A stretch of 64,000 nucleotides of DNA from WTGA01 sp965231865 (GCA_965231865.1 CBDDOJ010000001.1:930001-994000), one strand, 5' to 3'. Counted from the stretch's first letter, positions 25,614 to 38,769 are shown. Made by a program: numbers and translations. Notes: generated from the sequence alone by a model not told the origin.

Positions 25614-27707
25614 CTAGGCGGCGTTCCGGATTGCGCCAACAATGTTTTCAGGGACGGGGGAATAACGCTTGAATTCCATGGTGTAACTCGCTCTTCCCTG
25701 GGTTGCCGAACGCAGGGCAGTTGCATAGCCGAACATTTCTGACAGGGGGATTTCCGCCTTGACAATTTTTCCGCCCGGCGAATCCTCCATTTCGTGAATC
25801 AGTCCGCGCCGCGAACTCAAATCGCCGTTCACATTCCCCATATATTCCTCGGGAGTCACCACCTCCACCGCCATCAGCGGCTCCAGCAACTGCGGACCGG
25901 CCTTGCGGGCGCCTTCCTTGAACGCCATGGAACCCGCTACCTTGAACGCAATTTCAGATGAATCCACTTCATGGTACGAGCCAAAAAACAACGTGGCCTT
26001 GACATCAATCATCGGGTAGCCGGCGATGATACCCGAACGCATGGCCTCCTGGATACCCTTGTTCACGGCAGGAATGTATTCCCGGGGAACCACCCCACCC
26101 TTGATTTCATCCACAAATTCATAACCTTTGCCCAGTTCCTGGGGTTCCAGCCGGATATGCACGTGGCCATATTGGCCCCGGCCCCCGGTCTGCTTCGCAT
26201 GTTTGTGTTCGGTTTCAACGGCCCTGCTGATGGTTTCGCGGTAGGCCACCTGGGGTTTGCCGATATTGGCCGCCACATTGAATTCCCGCCTGAGCCGGTC
26301 AATAATGATCTCAAGATGCAATTCACCCATTCCGGAAATGATGGTCTGGCCGGACTCCTCGTCGGAATTCACCCGGAAGGAGGGGTCCTCCTGGGCCAGT
26401 TTGGCCAGGGCAATCCCCAGTTTCTCCTGGTCCGACTTGGTTTTGGGTTCCACCGCCTGGGAGATCACGGGTTCCGGAAATTCCATTCTTTCCAGCACCA
26501 CTTCCCCTTTGGGAGCGCACAGCGTGTCCCCGGTGGTGATGCTCTTCAGGCCCACTCCGGCGGCGATGTCCCCGGCCCGGACTTCCTTGATATCCCGGCG
26601 GTCATTGGAATGCATCTGCAGAATCCGCCCCATCCTTTCCTTCTTGCCCTTGACGGAATTCAGCACGGTGTCCCCGGCATTGACCACACCGGAATACACC
26701 CTGAAAAAAACCAGCTGGCCGAAAAACGGGTCAGACATCAGTTTGAAGGCCAGTGCGGAGAAGGGCTCCTTGTCACTGGATTCCCGGGCCACCTCGGTTT
26801 CACCGTCCGCTGCAATGCCCCGGATTGCCGGCACATCCACCGGACTGGGCATAAAGTCCACAACGCCGTCGAGCATGGCCTGGACCCCCTTGTTCTTGAA
26901 TGCGGAGCCGCAAAAAACCGGGATGATCTCGCTGGCCAGTGTCCGCATGCGAATCCCTTTCTTGATTTCCTCTTCCGTCAATTCTCCCTGGTCGAAGTAC
27001 CGGTTCATCAGGGTTTCCCCGGCTTCTGCCGCGGCTTCCACCAGTTTCCCCCGGTATTCTTCGCTGATGGCCCGGTATTCTTCCGGTATCGGCGCATACT
27101 CGAACTCCACCCCCATGTTCTCTTCCTTCCAGTACACGGCTTTCATCCTGACCAGGTCGATCACTCCCTTGAACCCGCCCTCAACACCGATATTGAGCTG
27201 CATCACCACGGGATTGGCTCCCAGCCGGGTCCTGATCTGTCCCACCACCCGGAAAAAGTCCGCACCCGTGCGGTCCATTTTATTGACGAATGCCATCCGC
27301 GGAACGTGGTACTTGTTCGCCTGGCGCCAGACCGTTTCGGACTGGGGTTCGACCCCCCCTACGGCACAGAAAACCGCGACGGTCCCATCGAGAACCCGGA
27401 GGGAACGCTCCACTTCAATGGTGAAATCGACATGCCCCGGCGTATCGATAATGTTGATGCGGTGCTCCGGATAGGTATTTTCCATTCCGCTCCAGAAACA
27501 GGTGGTCGCCGCCGAAGTGATGGTAATCCCCCTTTCCTGTTCCTGTTCCATCCAGTCCATCACCGCATTGCCGTCATGCACCTCCCCGATCTTGTGGGAC
27601 AGGCCGGTATAAAACAGCACGCGTTCGGTGGTCGTCGTCTTGCCCGCATCAATGTGGGCCATGATGCCGATATTCCGATACCGTTCAAGAGGGGTCTGGC
27701 GTGCCAT
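25614..27707 (-). CDS. fusA: Elongation factor G
   Basis: Translocation and ribosome-recycling GTPase. 697 residues (E. coli 704). The G1 loop is AHIDAGKTT near residues 17-25, G3 is DTPGHVDF and G4 NKMD. The domain IV tip region has GGRGQYGHVHI. Str operon order rpsL-rpsG-fusA-tuf. A 10-bp triplet repeat lies between the rpsG stop and the fusA ATG. Confidence 0.99.
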   Translation of the reverse strand: MARQTPLERYRNIGIMAHIDAGKTTTTERVLFYTGLSHKIGEVHDGNAVMDWMEQEQERGITITSAATTCFWSGMENTYPEHRINIIDTPGHVDFTIEVERSLRVLDGTVAVFCAVGGVEPQSETVWRQANKYHVPRMAFVNKMDRTGADFFRVVGQIRTRLGANPVVMQLNIGVEGGFKGVIDLVRMKAVYWKEENMGVEFEYAPIPEEYRAISEEYRGKLVEAAAEAGETLMNRYFDQGELTEEEIKKGIRMRTLASEIIPVFCGSAFKNKGVQAMLDGVVDFMPSPVDVPAIRGIAADGETEVARESSDKEPFSALAFKLMSDPFFGQLVFFRVYSGVVNAGDTVLNSVKGKKERMGRILQMHSNDRRDIKEVRAGDIAAGVGLKSITTGDTLCAPKGEVVLERMEFPEPVISQAVEPKTKSDQEKLGIALAKLAQEDPSFRVNSDEESGQTIISGMGELHLEIIIDRLRREFNVAANIGKPQVAYRETISRAVETEHKHAKQTGGRGQYGHVHIRLEPQELGKGYEFVDEIKGGVVPREYIPAVNKGIQEAMRSGIIAGYPMIDVKATLFFGSYHEVDSSEIAFKVAGSMAFKEGARKAGPQLLEPLMAVEVVTPEEYMGNVNGDLSSRRGLIHEMEDSPGGKIVKAEIPLSEMFGYATALRSATQGRASYTMEFKRYSPVPENIVGAIRNAA

Positions 27708-27720
27708 GGGAGTGAATTCG

Positions 27721-27750
27721 TTTCCTGTGCTTTCCTGTACTTTCCTGTCC
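27721..27750 (-). repeat. 10-bp tandem repeat x3 between rpsG and fusA
   Basis: Three copies of TTTCCTGTnC (n = G, A, C) fill most of the 42-nt spacer and end at the rpsG stop codon. On the mRNA strand they give three GnACAGGAAA units. The AGGA in each could act as alternative Shine-Dalgarno sequences, with the last one 10 or so bases before the fusA ATG. Confidence 0.85.
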
Positions 27751-28220
27751 TAGAAGCGGTAATGGGAAAAGGCCTTGTTGGCTTCGGCCATTTTATGCGT
27801 ATCTTCCCGCTTTTTTACGGCGCTGCCCCGTTCATCCGAGGCATCCATCAGTTCCCCGGCAAGACGGGCCATCATTGATTTTTCATTCCGTTTCCGCGCC
27901 GCGGACACCAGCCAGCGCATCGCCAGCGCCATCTGGCGATTCGGCCGCACTTCCACGGGAACCTGGTACGTGGCCCCGCCCACCCGGCGGCTCTTGACCT
28001 CGACCCCCGGGCTTACATTTTCCAGGGCATGGTTGAAAACCTCCACCGGGTTCTCCCTGCCACGCTCCCTGATGATATCCAGTGCGCTGTACATGATCTT
28101 CTCGGCGGTGGATTTCTTTCCGTCCCGCATCATGATGTTGATAAATTTTGCAATGGTCTGATCCTTGTATTTCGGATCAGGCAAAATTTTTCGCTTTGGC
28201 ACTTCTCTTCGTCTTGGCAT
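27750..28220 (-). CDS. rpsG: 30S ribosomal protein S7
   Basis: Nucleates the 30S head and in E. coli represses the str operon by binding the rpsL-rpsG intercistronic RNA. 156 residues from the ATG at 28220 (MPRRREVPKRKILPDPKY), the usual length. A GTG one codon upstream is possible but not needed. Other signatures are VGGATYQVPVEVRPNRQMAL and RKRNEKSMMARLAGEL. The spacer to rpsL is unusually long (290 nt) and structured. Confidence 0.97.
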   Translation of the reverse strand: MPRRREVPKRKILPDPKYKDQTIAKFINIMMRDGKKSTAEKIMYSALDIIRERGRENPVEVFNHALENVSPGVEVKSRRVGGATYQVPVEVRPNRQMALAMRWLVSAARKRNEKSMMARLAGELMDASDERGSAVKKREDTHKMAEANKAFSHYRF

Positions 28221-28510
28221 CACTCAAATTCTTTGTTGTCGGTTTTCCATGCAGTCACTCCTGCCGGAAAACCCGGGGCGAGTCAGCCCGCCCTTGCTTT
28301 CGTAAAGGTTCAACGCAAAGGTTTCAACGCACCCGATTGTTTTTCCGGTTTATTCCATCTCATACGCTCTTCCTGAATCTCCGGAAGAGCCAACCCCCGG
28401 AATAACCAAAGGCTTGGGAGTTTAGGGTTCGGCCGCAACACCCGGCGTGCTGCATTGGTCGTGTCCTGCGGCTCCGGGCTCAAACTCAGCCCATGTAATC
28501 AAAAATTAAC
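28221..28510 (-). promoter_or_regulatory. Long structured rpsL-rpsG intercistronic region
   Basis: 290 nt without a gene, against roughly 100 nt in E. coli, where this space holds the S7 translational operator. It contains a perfect 8-bp stem GCTCTTCC/GGAAGAGC with a 9-nt loop (28366-28390) and a possible long-range GCCGCA/TGCGGC pairing near 28432-28482. A near-duplicate AAAGGTT(T)CAACGC lies at 28304-28330. A role as S7 target is inferred from position only. Confidence 0.4.
28304..28330 (-). repeat. 13/14-bp imperfect tandem repeat in the rpsL-rpsG spacer
   Basis: AAAGGTTCAACGC (28304-28316) is followed directly by AAAGGTTTCAACGC (28317-28330), differing by one inserted T. Confidence 0.8.
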
Positions 28511-28885
28511 TCACGATTTGGGACGCTTGGCGCCATATTTCGAACGACCCCGCCGTCTGTCGGAAACGCCGGATGTATCCAGCGCCCCGCGCACGGTGTG
28601 GTACCGCACACCCGGCAGGTCCTTGACCCGGCCCCCTCTGAGCAGCACTACCGAGTGCTCCTGCAGGTTATGCCCTTCACCCCCGATATAGGTGGTTACT
28701 TCGTACCCGTTGGTCAGCCGAACCCGGGCCACTTTACGCAACGCGGAATTCGGTTTCTTCGGGGTAGTGGTATAAACCCGGGTACAAACACCCCGTTTCT
28801 GCGGGCAAGACTGCAATGCCGGAACATTGGTCTTTTTTACCTGCTTCTGACGCGGTTTTCTTACCAGTTGGTTTAGTGTTGGCAT
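28511..28885 (-). CDS. rpsL: 30S ribosomal protein S12
   Basis: Decoding-centre protein. 124 residues, E. coli length. The loops where streptomycin-resistance changes occur are wild type: TPKKPNSALRK with Lys43 and GRVKDLPGVRYH with Asp89, the residue that is beta-methylthiolated in E. coli. The N-terminus MPTLNQLVRKPRQKQVKK is typical. It opens the str operon behind its own promoter at 29009-29037. Confidence 0.98.
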   Translation of the reverse strand: MPTLNQLVRKPRQKQVKKTNVPALQSCPQKRGVCTRVYTTTPKKPNSALRKVARVRLTNGYEVTTYIGGEGHNLQEHSVVLLRGGRVKDLPGVRYHTVRGALDTSGVSDRRRGRSKYGAKRPKS

Positions 28886-28949
28886 TTTCTCTGATTATCT
28901 GGATCGTTACCTGCTCTGGACCCCCTTAAAAGCACTGACTTCGGAAATA

Positions 28950-28968
28950 TTCAGTGAATTTCACTGAA
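28950..28968 (-). promoter_or_regulatory. 19-bp palindrome in the rpsL leader
   Basis: TTCAGTGAA-T-TTCACTGAA is a perfect inverted repeat, 65 nt before the rpsL ATG and about 35 nt downstream of the predicted start of transcription. It could be a dyad operator or an RNA hairpin with almost no loop. I do not recognise a known regulator site. Confidence 0.5.
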
Positions 28969-29008
28969 ATTCACAATTCCTGTGCGGGCGATTTCCGTGA
29001 GGGCGCAG

Positions 29009-29037
29009 ATTCTATGCCGATGAAAAATCAGTGTCAA
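29009..29037 (-). promoter_or_regulatory. Sigma70-type promoter of the str operon
   Basis: -35 TTGACA (29032-29037, perfect) and -10 TAGAAT (29009-29014) with a 17-nt spacer in the rpoC-rpsL gap. Transcription would begin near 29000, giving a leader of about 115 nt before rpsL. Confidence 0.65.
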
Positions 29038-29077
29038 GGGAAAAATCACCCTTTTGCCCGCCCCGGCATGAACCCGT

Positions 29078-33307
<4,230 letters not shown>

Positions 33308-33362
33308 TTTTTACTGCCTCTATTGGCTACGGTTTAGTTCGGGGATGATTTTCCAGGGCCTC

Positions 33363-36300
33363 TCAATGGTGATCCTGCTTGAGCTCGATATTCAGGCCGA
33401 GCGCCCTGATTTCCTTGACCAGCACGTTGAATGACTCCGGCATTCCGGCATCCATCCCGTGGTAACCCCGTACGATGTTTTCATAGATCTTGGACCGGCC
33501 CACGACATCATCGGATTTTACGGTGAGCATTTCCTGCAGGGTATACGCTGCGCCATAGGCTTCCAGTGCCCAAACCTCCATTTCACCAAATCGCTGCCCG
33601 CCAAATTGTGCCTTGCCCCCCAGTGGCTGCTGGGTAATCAGGCTGTAGGGGCCGGTAGACCGGGCATGCATCTTGTCATCAACCAGGTGGTTCAGCTTCA
33701 GGATATACATGTATCCGCAGGTGATCGGGCGATCAAATGCTTCCCCGGTCCGGCCGTCATACAGGGTGGTCTGACCGCTTTTCGGAATCCCCGCCAGTCT
33801 CAGCATGCCCTTGATTTCACTCTCGTGGGCACCGTCGAAAACCGGGGTTGCCATGGGAACCCCTTCCCGGAGATTGTTTGCGAGTTCCAGCAGTTCTTCT
33901 TCACCGAGCGTGTCCAGCATTTCCTTCTTGCCGCTGGTATTGTAGATTTTTTCCAGGTAGCGGCGTATCTGGTCCGATTTTTTCTTCCTGCGAAGCATGG
34001 TGTCAATCCGGTTGCCCAGATTCTTGGCTGCCCAGCCAAGATGCGTTTCCAGGACCTGCCCGACATTCATGCGGGACGGTACCCCCAGTGGATTCAGGCA
34101 GATATCCACCGCCGTGCCGTCTTCCATGTAGGGCATGTCCTCAATCGGGACGATTTTGGAGATCACCCCCTTGTTGCCGTGCCGTCCGGCCATTTTATCC
34201 CCCGGCTGCAGCCGGCGCTTGACCGCGACAAAGACCTTGACGATTTTCTGCACTCCGGGTGTCAGGTCATCCCCCATTTCGATCTTTTCGCTTTTCTCAT
34301 CATACCGGCGGTCAAATTCGGCCTTCTGTTCGGCGAGCTGGGCCCGGATATTTTCAATCATCTGGTTCGCCTTTTCGTCACGAAGACGGATTTCAAACCA
34401 CTGTACCCGGGACAGGCCGGCCAGGTACTCACCGGTGACCGTGGCCCCGGCTTCCAGGCCGTCCGGCCCCCCCTCTGCAACCTGGTCGCACAGGAGTTTT
34501 TCGATCCGCGCATACGCGTCATCCTGGACAATGCGCAACTGGTCATTCAGGTCCTTGCTCACGGTGGCCAGTTCATCCTTGTCATTGGCCGTGGCCCGGG
34601 CATCCTTTTTCAGCCCTTCCCGGGTAAATACCTGTACATCAATGACAATTCCCTTCATTCCCGAAGGCATGCGCAACGAGGTGTCTTTGACATCCGAGGC
34701 CTTCTCCCCGAAAATGGCGCGCAGCAGTTTCTCTTCCGGGGAAAGCTGGGTTTCCCCCTTGGGGGTGATCTTCCCCACCAGGATGTCCCCGGGCTGGGCC
34801 TCGGCACCGATATAGATGATCCCGGACTCATCCAGCTTGGACAGCGCGCTTTCATTGACATTCGGGATATCCCGACTGATTTCCTCCGCCCCGAGCTTGG
34901 TCTCCCGGGCGATACAGGACAGCTCTTCGATGTGGATCGATGTGTAGACCTCGTCCTTCACCAGGCGTTCGGAGATGAGGATGGAATCTTCAAAGTTATA
35001 GCCGTTCCAGGGCATAAACGCGATCAATACATTTTTGCCCAGGGCCAGCTCTCCCATATCCGTGGACGGACCATCCGCCAGCACATCCCCCCGTTCCACC
35101 GCATCCCCCAATCGCACCAGGGGACGCTGGTTGATGGTGGTGTTCTGGTTGGAACGCTGGTATTTGGTCAGATTGTAGATATCGACGCCGGGTTCGCCGG
35201 GTATTTCCTCGTGATCGTTTGCACGCACCACGATACGGGATGCGTCCACGGAATCCACGACTCCCCCCCTGCGGGCAATCACCGTAACCCCGGAATCGAT
35301 GGCAACGGTCCGTTCCATGCCCGTGCCGACAAGGGGTTTTTCGCTGTGCACGATGGGGACCGCCTGGCGCTGCATATTGGCTCCCATCAATGCACGGTTG
35401 GCGTCATCGTGTTCCAGGAACGGCACCAGGGAAGCCGCAACGGATACGATCTGCTGGGGTGCGACATCAATGTAATCAATCTGGTCCGGCGTGGACAGGG
35501 ACGATTCGTTCTTGTGCCGGCAGGACACCAGTTCGTCCACGAATTTCCCCTTCGAATCCAGCGCTGCATTGGCCTGGGCAATGACATACTTGTTTTCTTC
35601 GATGGCGGACAGGTACTCCACGGTATCCGTAACCACTGCCTTCTTGACCTTGCGGTACGGGGTTTCGAGAAAACCGTACTCGTTTGTCTTGGCAAAACAC
35701 GCGAGGGAATTGATCAGGCCGATATTCGGCCCTTCCGGGGTTTCAATGGGGCAAACCCGGCCATAGTGCGTGGGATGCACATCCCGCACCTCGAACCCGG
35801 CGCGTTCCCGGGTAAGCCCCCCTGGACCGAGCGCCGATACCCGGCGCTTGTGGGTGACTTCCGACAGCGGGTTGGTCTGGTCCATGAACTGGGACAGCTG
35901 GCTGGAACCGAAAAATTCCCGCACAACCGCCGCCACGGGCTTGGCGTTGATCAGGTCCTGGGGTTTCAGGCCTTCACTTTCCACCAGGTTCAACCTTTCC
36001 TTGACGGCACGCTCAACCCGCACCAGGCCGATTCGAAACTGGTTTTCCACCAGTTCGCCCACGGACCGGACCCGCCGGTTTCCCAGGTTGTCGATATCGT
36101 CCACCTCGCCCTTGCCGTTTTTGAGGGAAACGATTTTACGCATGACATCCACGATGTCCTGCTTGCTCAGGGTTCCGGGGCCTTCATCGGACTCCCTGCT
36201 CAGCCGACGATTGAGCTTCATTCTGCCAACGGCGGACAGGTCATACCGTTCGTGGTTGAAAAACAGGTTTCCGAACAGGGCGGCGGAGGCTTCCTTTGTC

Positions 36301-37442
36301 GGCGGTTCACCCGGGCGCATCATGCGGTAGATTTCGATCTGGGCTCTCTCTTCCGAGCGGGTCGGGTCGATTCGAAGGGTTTCCGAAATGAACGGGCCGC
36401 AGTCAATATCGTTGGTATAGATGGTTTCGAGTTCGGTGATTTCATTTTCCCTGAGGATGTTCATCACCTCCTCGGTGATTTCCTGGTTCGCTTCAACCAG
36501 CAGTTCCCCGGTTTCGATGTCGACGATGTCCCTGGAGAGGATCCGACCCATGACGAATTCGATGGGGACTTCAATTTCACTGAAGCCGGCACTTTTCAGT
36601 TCCCGGATATGGCGGGTGGTGATCCGCTTTTCGGCCTCCACAATCACTTTTCCCTCGACGCCCTTCAGATCGAAATCCAGGCGCTGTCCACGCAGCCGCT
36701 CCGGCACCAGTTCAATGGTGGCGCCCTCCCCGGTCAGCTTGATGTGGTCGTTGTCGAAAAACATCGCCAGTATTTCCTCGGTGCTGTAGCCAAGCGCGCG
36801 CAGGATAATGGTGGCGGGTACTTTTCTTCGGCGGTCAATGCGAATATAAAGCAGGTCCTTGGGATCAAATTCAAAATCAAGCCATGACCCGCGATATGGA
36901 ATGATCCGTGCGGTGAACAGCAGCTTTCGGGAAGCATGGGTCTTGCCGCCATCATGGTCAAAAATCACCCCCGGCGACCGGTGCAACTGGGAAACAATCA
37001 CGCGCTCGGTGCCGTTGATGACAAAGGTCCCGTTGTCCGTCATCAAGGGCATATCGCCCAGATACACGGTCTGCTGAATGATGTCCTTGGGTCGCTTGCC
37101 GCTGCCGCTCTTGTTGAAAACAACCAGCCGCATGTCGACGTGCAGCGGACACGAATACACCAGGCTGCGCTGCTGGCATTCCGCGACATCAAACCGCGGT
37201 TTTTGCAGTTCATAGCTGACGAAATCCAGGATGACACTGCCGTTGTAGCTTTCAATGGGAAAAACCGATTTGAAGGCCGCCTGGATTCCCTGGTCAATCC
37301 GCTGTGTCGGCGGGGTATCTGCCTGCAGATACTTGCGGTAGGACTCCTTCTGTGTTTCCAGCAGATACGGCACCTGGAAATCATCCGAACGTTTGCTAAA
37401 ATTCTTTCGTATGCGCTTTTTTTCAGTAAATGAATAACCCAT
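33363..37442 (-). CDS. rpoB: RNA polymerase subunit beta
   Basis: 1359 residues from the ATG at 37442 (MGYSFTEKKRIRKNFSKRSD); the open frame 13 codons upstream lies inside a spacer hairpin region and is not coding. E. coli RpoB has 1342. The rifampicin cluster reads GSSQLSQFMDQTNPLSE, with Thr where E. coli has Asn518; other positions match the sensitive type. Active-site stretches include GDKMAGRHGNKG and the C-terminal GGKAQFGGQRFGEMEVWALE. It lies 147 nt after rplL behind two long hairpins. Confidence 0.98.
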   Translation of the reverse strand: MGYSFTEKKRIRKNFSKRSDDFQVPYLLETQKESYRKYLQADTPPTQRIDQGIQAAFKSVFPIESYNGSVILDFVSYELQKPRFDVAECQQRSLVYSCPLHVDMRLVVFNKSGSGKRPKDIIQQTVYLGDMPLMTDNGTFVINGTERVIVSQLHRSPGVIFDHDGGKTHASRKLLFTARIIPYRGSWLDFEFDPKDLLYIRIDRRRKVPATIILRALGYSTEEILAMFFDNDHIKLTGEGATIELVPERLRGQRLDFDLKGVEGKVIVEAEKRITTRHIRELKSAGFSEIEVPIEFVMGRILSRDIVDIETGELLVEANQEITEEVMNILRENEITELETIYTNDIDCGPFISETLRIDPTRSEERAQIEIYRMMRPGEPPTKEASAALFGNLFFNHERYDLSAVGRMKLNRRLSRESDEGPGTLSKQDIVDVMRKIVSLKNGKGEVDDIDNLGNRRVRSVGELVENQFRIGLVRVERAVKERLNLVESEGLKPQDLINAKPVAAVVREFFGSSQLSQFMDQTNPLSEVTHKRRVSALGPGGLTRERAGFEVRDVHPTHYGRVCPIETPEGPNIGLINSLACFAKTNEYGFLETPYRKVKKAVVTDTVEYLSAIEENKYVIAQANAALDSKGKFVDELVSCRHKNESSLSTPDQIDYIDVAPQQIVSVAASLVPFLEHDDANRALMGANMQRQAVPIVHSEKPLVGTGMERTVAIDSGVTVIARRGGVVDSVDASRIVVRANDHEEIPGEPGVDIYNLTKYQRSNQNTTINQRPLVRLGDAVERGDVLADGPSTDMGELALGKNVLIAFMPWNGYNFEDSILISERLVKDEVYTSIHIEELSCIARETKLGAEEISRDIPNVNESALSKLDESGIIYIGAEAQPGDILVGKITPKGETQLSPEEKLLRAIFGEKASDVKDTSLRMPSGMKGIVIDVQVFTREGLKKDARATANDKDELATVSKDLNDQLRIVQDDAYARIEKLLCDQVAEGGPDGLEAGATVTGEYLAGLSRVQWFEIRLRDEKANQMIENIRAQLAEQKAEFDRRYDEKSEKIEMGDDLTPGVQKIVKVFVAVKRRLQPGDKMAGRHGNKGVISKIVPIEDMPYMEDGTAVDICLNPLGVPSRMNVGQVLETHLGWAAKNLGNRIDTMLRRKKKSDQIRRYLEKIYNTSGKKEMLDTLGEEELLELANNLREGVPMATPVFDGAHESEIKGMLRLAGIPKSGQTTLYDGRTGEAFDRPITCGYMYILKLNHLVDDKMHARSTGPYSLITQQPLGGKAQFGGQRFGEMEVWALEAYGAAYTLQEMLTVKSDDVVGRSKIYENIVRGYHGMDAGMPESFNVLVKEIRALGLNIELKQDHH

Positions 37443-37472
37443 TATTTGCCCCCGACAACCCGTTGCAGAACC

Positions 37473-37519
37473 CCCGACCAACCGGCTCCATCACACCCCG
37501 ATGGATCCGGTTGGTCGGG
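37473..37519 (-). promoter_or_regulatory. Long hairpin A in the rplL-rpoB spacer
   Basis: A 13-bp perfect stem CCCGACCAACCGG/CCGGTTGGTCGGG is extended, after one mismatch, by six further pairs (TCCATC/GATGGA) around loop ACACCCC. In E. coli the same spacer has an RNase III processing site and an attenuator. No T-run follows, so processing or attenuation of rpoBC is more likely than full termination. Confidence 0.7.
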
Positions 37520-37551
37520 TCCACTTATCCAAACCACCGCCAAAGTGGACC
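37518..37551 (-). promoter_or_regulatory. Hairpin B in the rplL-rpoB spacer
   Basis: A 9-bp perfect stem GGTCCACTT/AAGTGGACC with a 16-nt loop. It shares two bases with the base of hairpin A, so the two stems may stack or compete. Confidence 0.6.
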
Positions 37552-37589
37552 GAAAGACCAAGCGGCTCACCCTGGACAAGACTCAAACC

Positions 37590-37976
37590 CTACTTGAGTT
37601 CAGCGGTTCCACCCGCCTCTTCAAGTTGTGATTTCAGTTCTTCGGCCCCCGCTTTCGCCAGGCCTTCCTTGATGGGAACCGGGGCACTTTCAACCAGGTC
37701 CTTGGCCTCCTTGAGACCCAGCCCGGTGATCGCGCGGACCGACTTGATCACGCTGATCTTCTTGTCACCGAATCCGGTCAGGACAACATCGAATTCATCT
37801 TTCTCTTCGCTGCCGGCGTCCGCATCGCCCCCGGCAGCAGCCGGTGCCGCGGCAACGGCAACCGCTGCGGAAGCAGACACCCCAAACTTCTCTTCCATGT
37901 CCTTGATCAATTCGGACAGGTCCAGAACAGACATCTCGGCAATGGCACCGAGAACTTCTTCTTTACTTAAAGCCAT
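37590..37976 (-). CDS. rplL: 50S ribosomal protein L7/L12
   Basis: Multicopy stalk protein that recruits and activates translational GTPases. 128 residues from the ATG at 37976, backed by AGGAGT seven bases upstream. N-terminal dimerisation domain (1 to about 33), alanine-rich hinge (VAVAAAPAAAGGDADAGSE), and C-terminal factor-binding domain with KISVIKSVRAITGLGLKEAK. 56 nt after rplJ. Confidence 0.98.
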   Translation of the reverse strand: MALSKEEVLGAIAEMSVLDLSELIKDMEEKFGVSASAAVAVAAAPAAAGGDADAGSEEKDEFDVVLTGFGDKKISVIKSVRAITGLGLKEAKDLVESAPVPIKEGLAKAGAEELKSQLEEAGGTAELK

Positions 37977-38032
37977 GGTTAACTCCTGATAGCTAGACAA
38001 TAATAAATACTTGTGAAATCAATATATGACAA

Positions 38033-38557
38033 CTACGCTGCTTCCTTCGTTTCGGCTACGGCAGCCAGTGTACGGACAAATTTTCCCGGAACCTCGTTCA
38101 GTGTTGAAACCAGTTTCTGAACAGGCGCCTGCATGGTGCCCATCAGCGTGGCCAGCAGTTCATCGCGACCGGGCAGCCTGGCAAGACTCTGAATCATTGA
38201 CTGATCCATCAGGACACCGTTCATGGCCCCCACCGTGATCTTCAGGTTTTCATTGTCCTTGGCAAACCGGGACAGGGTCCTGGCCACTGCGACAGGGTCT
38301 TCAGATACCGAGAAAATGACCGGACCCACGAAATGGTCCGTCAAACACTCAAATTCCGATCCATCGATTGCACGTCTGGCCAGGTTGTTTTTAACCACCC
38401 TGATCCACACGCCCGAGTTTCTTGCTTCCGTACGAAGAGCAGTGAGTTGAGCGACATCAAGTCCACGATACTCGGCCAATACGCCAGCCTGGGCCGAAAC
38501 AATGGCATCGGCGACCTCACTGACCACGGCCTTTTTCTGATTAAGACTTAAACTCAT
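38033..38557 (-). CDS. rplJ: 50S ribosomal protein L10
   Basis: Stalk base protein that carries L7/L12 dimers; the L10-L12 complex in E. coli represses this operon through its leader. 174 residues from the ATG at 38557 (MSLSLNQKKAVVSEVADAIV), with TGGAG about nine bases upstream. Signatures are GVWIRVVKNNLARRAIDGSE and AMNGVLMDQSMIQSLARLP. The 281-nt leader carries the L10 regulatory RNA motif. Confidence 0.97.
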   Translation of the reverse strand: MSLSLNQKKAVVSEVADAIVSAQAGVLAEYRGLDVAQLTALRTEARNSGVWIRVVKNNLARRAIDGSEFECLTDHFVGPVIFSVSEDPVAVARTLSRFAKDNENLKITVGAMNGVLMDQSMIQSLARLPGRDELLATLMGTMQAPVQKLVSTLNEVPGKFVRTLAAVAETKEAA

Positions 38558-38611
38558 ATCAAGCACACTCCAATCAAAATTATGGTGTCCTGCACCAGGG
38601 GGTTTCCTGAT

Positions 38612-38767
38612 TTCGGTCACCGTCTACGCCGGCCCCGTTACCCACAGCGGGCGCCAGGGGGAAACCGGTATGGTTTCACCGTGGTACCCACCGCACTCTA
38701 CGGACTTAAGAGTCTGAACAACGATTCAATGATTCACTGTTCAATGACTCACCTGCGGTCTTTGACA
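38612..38767 (-). promoter_or_regulatory. L10 leader RNA (ribosomal autoregulation)
   Basis: Two conserved blocks of the rplJ leader are seen on the minus strand: CAAAGACCGCAGGTG (38750-38764) and GGCGTAGACGGTGACC (38615-38630), in the right order and about 120 nt apart. In E. coli the corresponding CGCAGG and CCTGCG segments pair and bind L10-L12; here CCGGCG replaces CCTGCG, leaving one mismatch. Between the blocks is an imperfect 15/16-bp duplication of TTCAATGAYTCAC. Confidence 0.8.
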
Positions 38768-38769
38768 AT

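Noticed and set aside
25971..27878. 635-codon plus-strand frame
   Set aside because: Antisense shadow of fusA and rpsG with no family features; GC-rich codons leave the opposite frame open.
33459..36887. 1142-codon plus-strand frame
   Set aside because: Antisense shadow of rpoB, rich in His, Gly and Phe runs, with no ribosome binding site or known domain.
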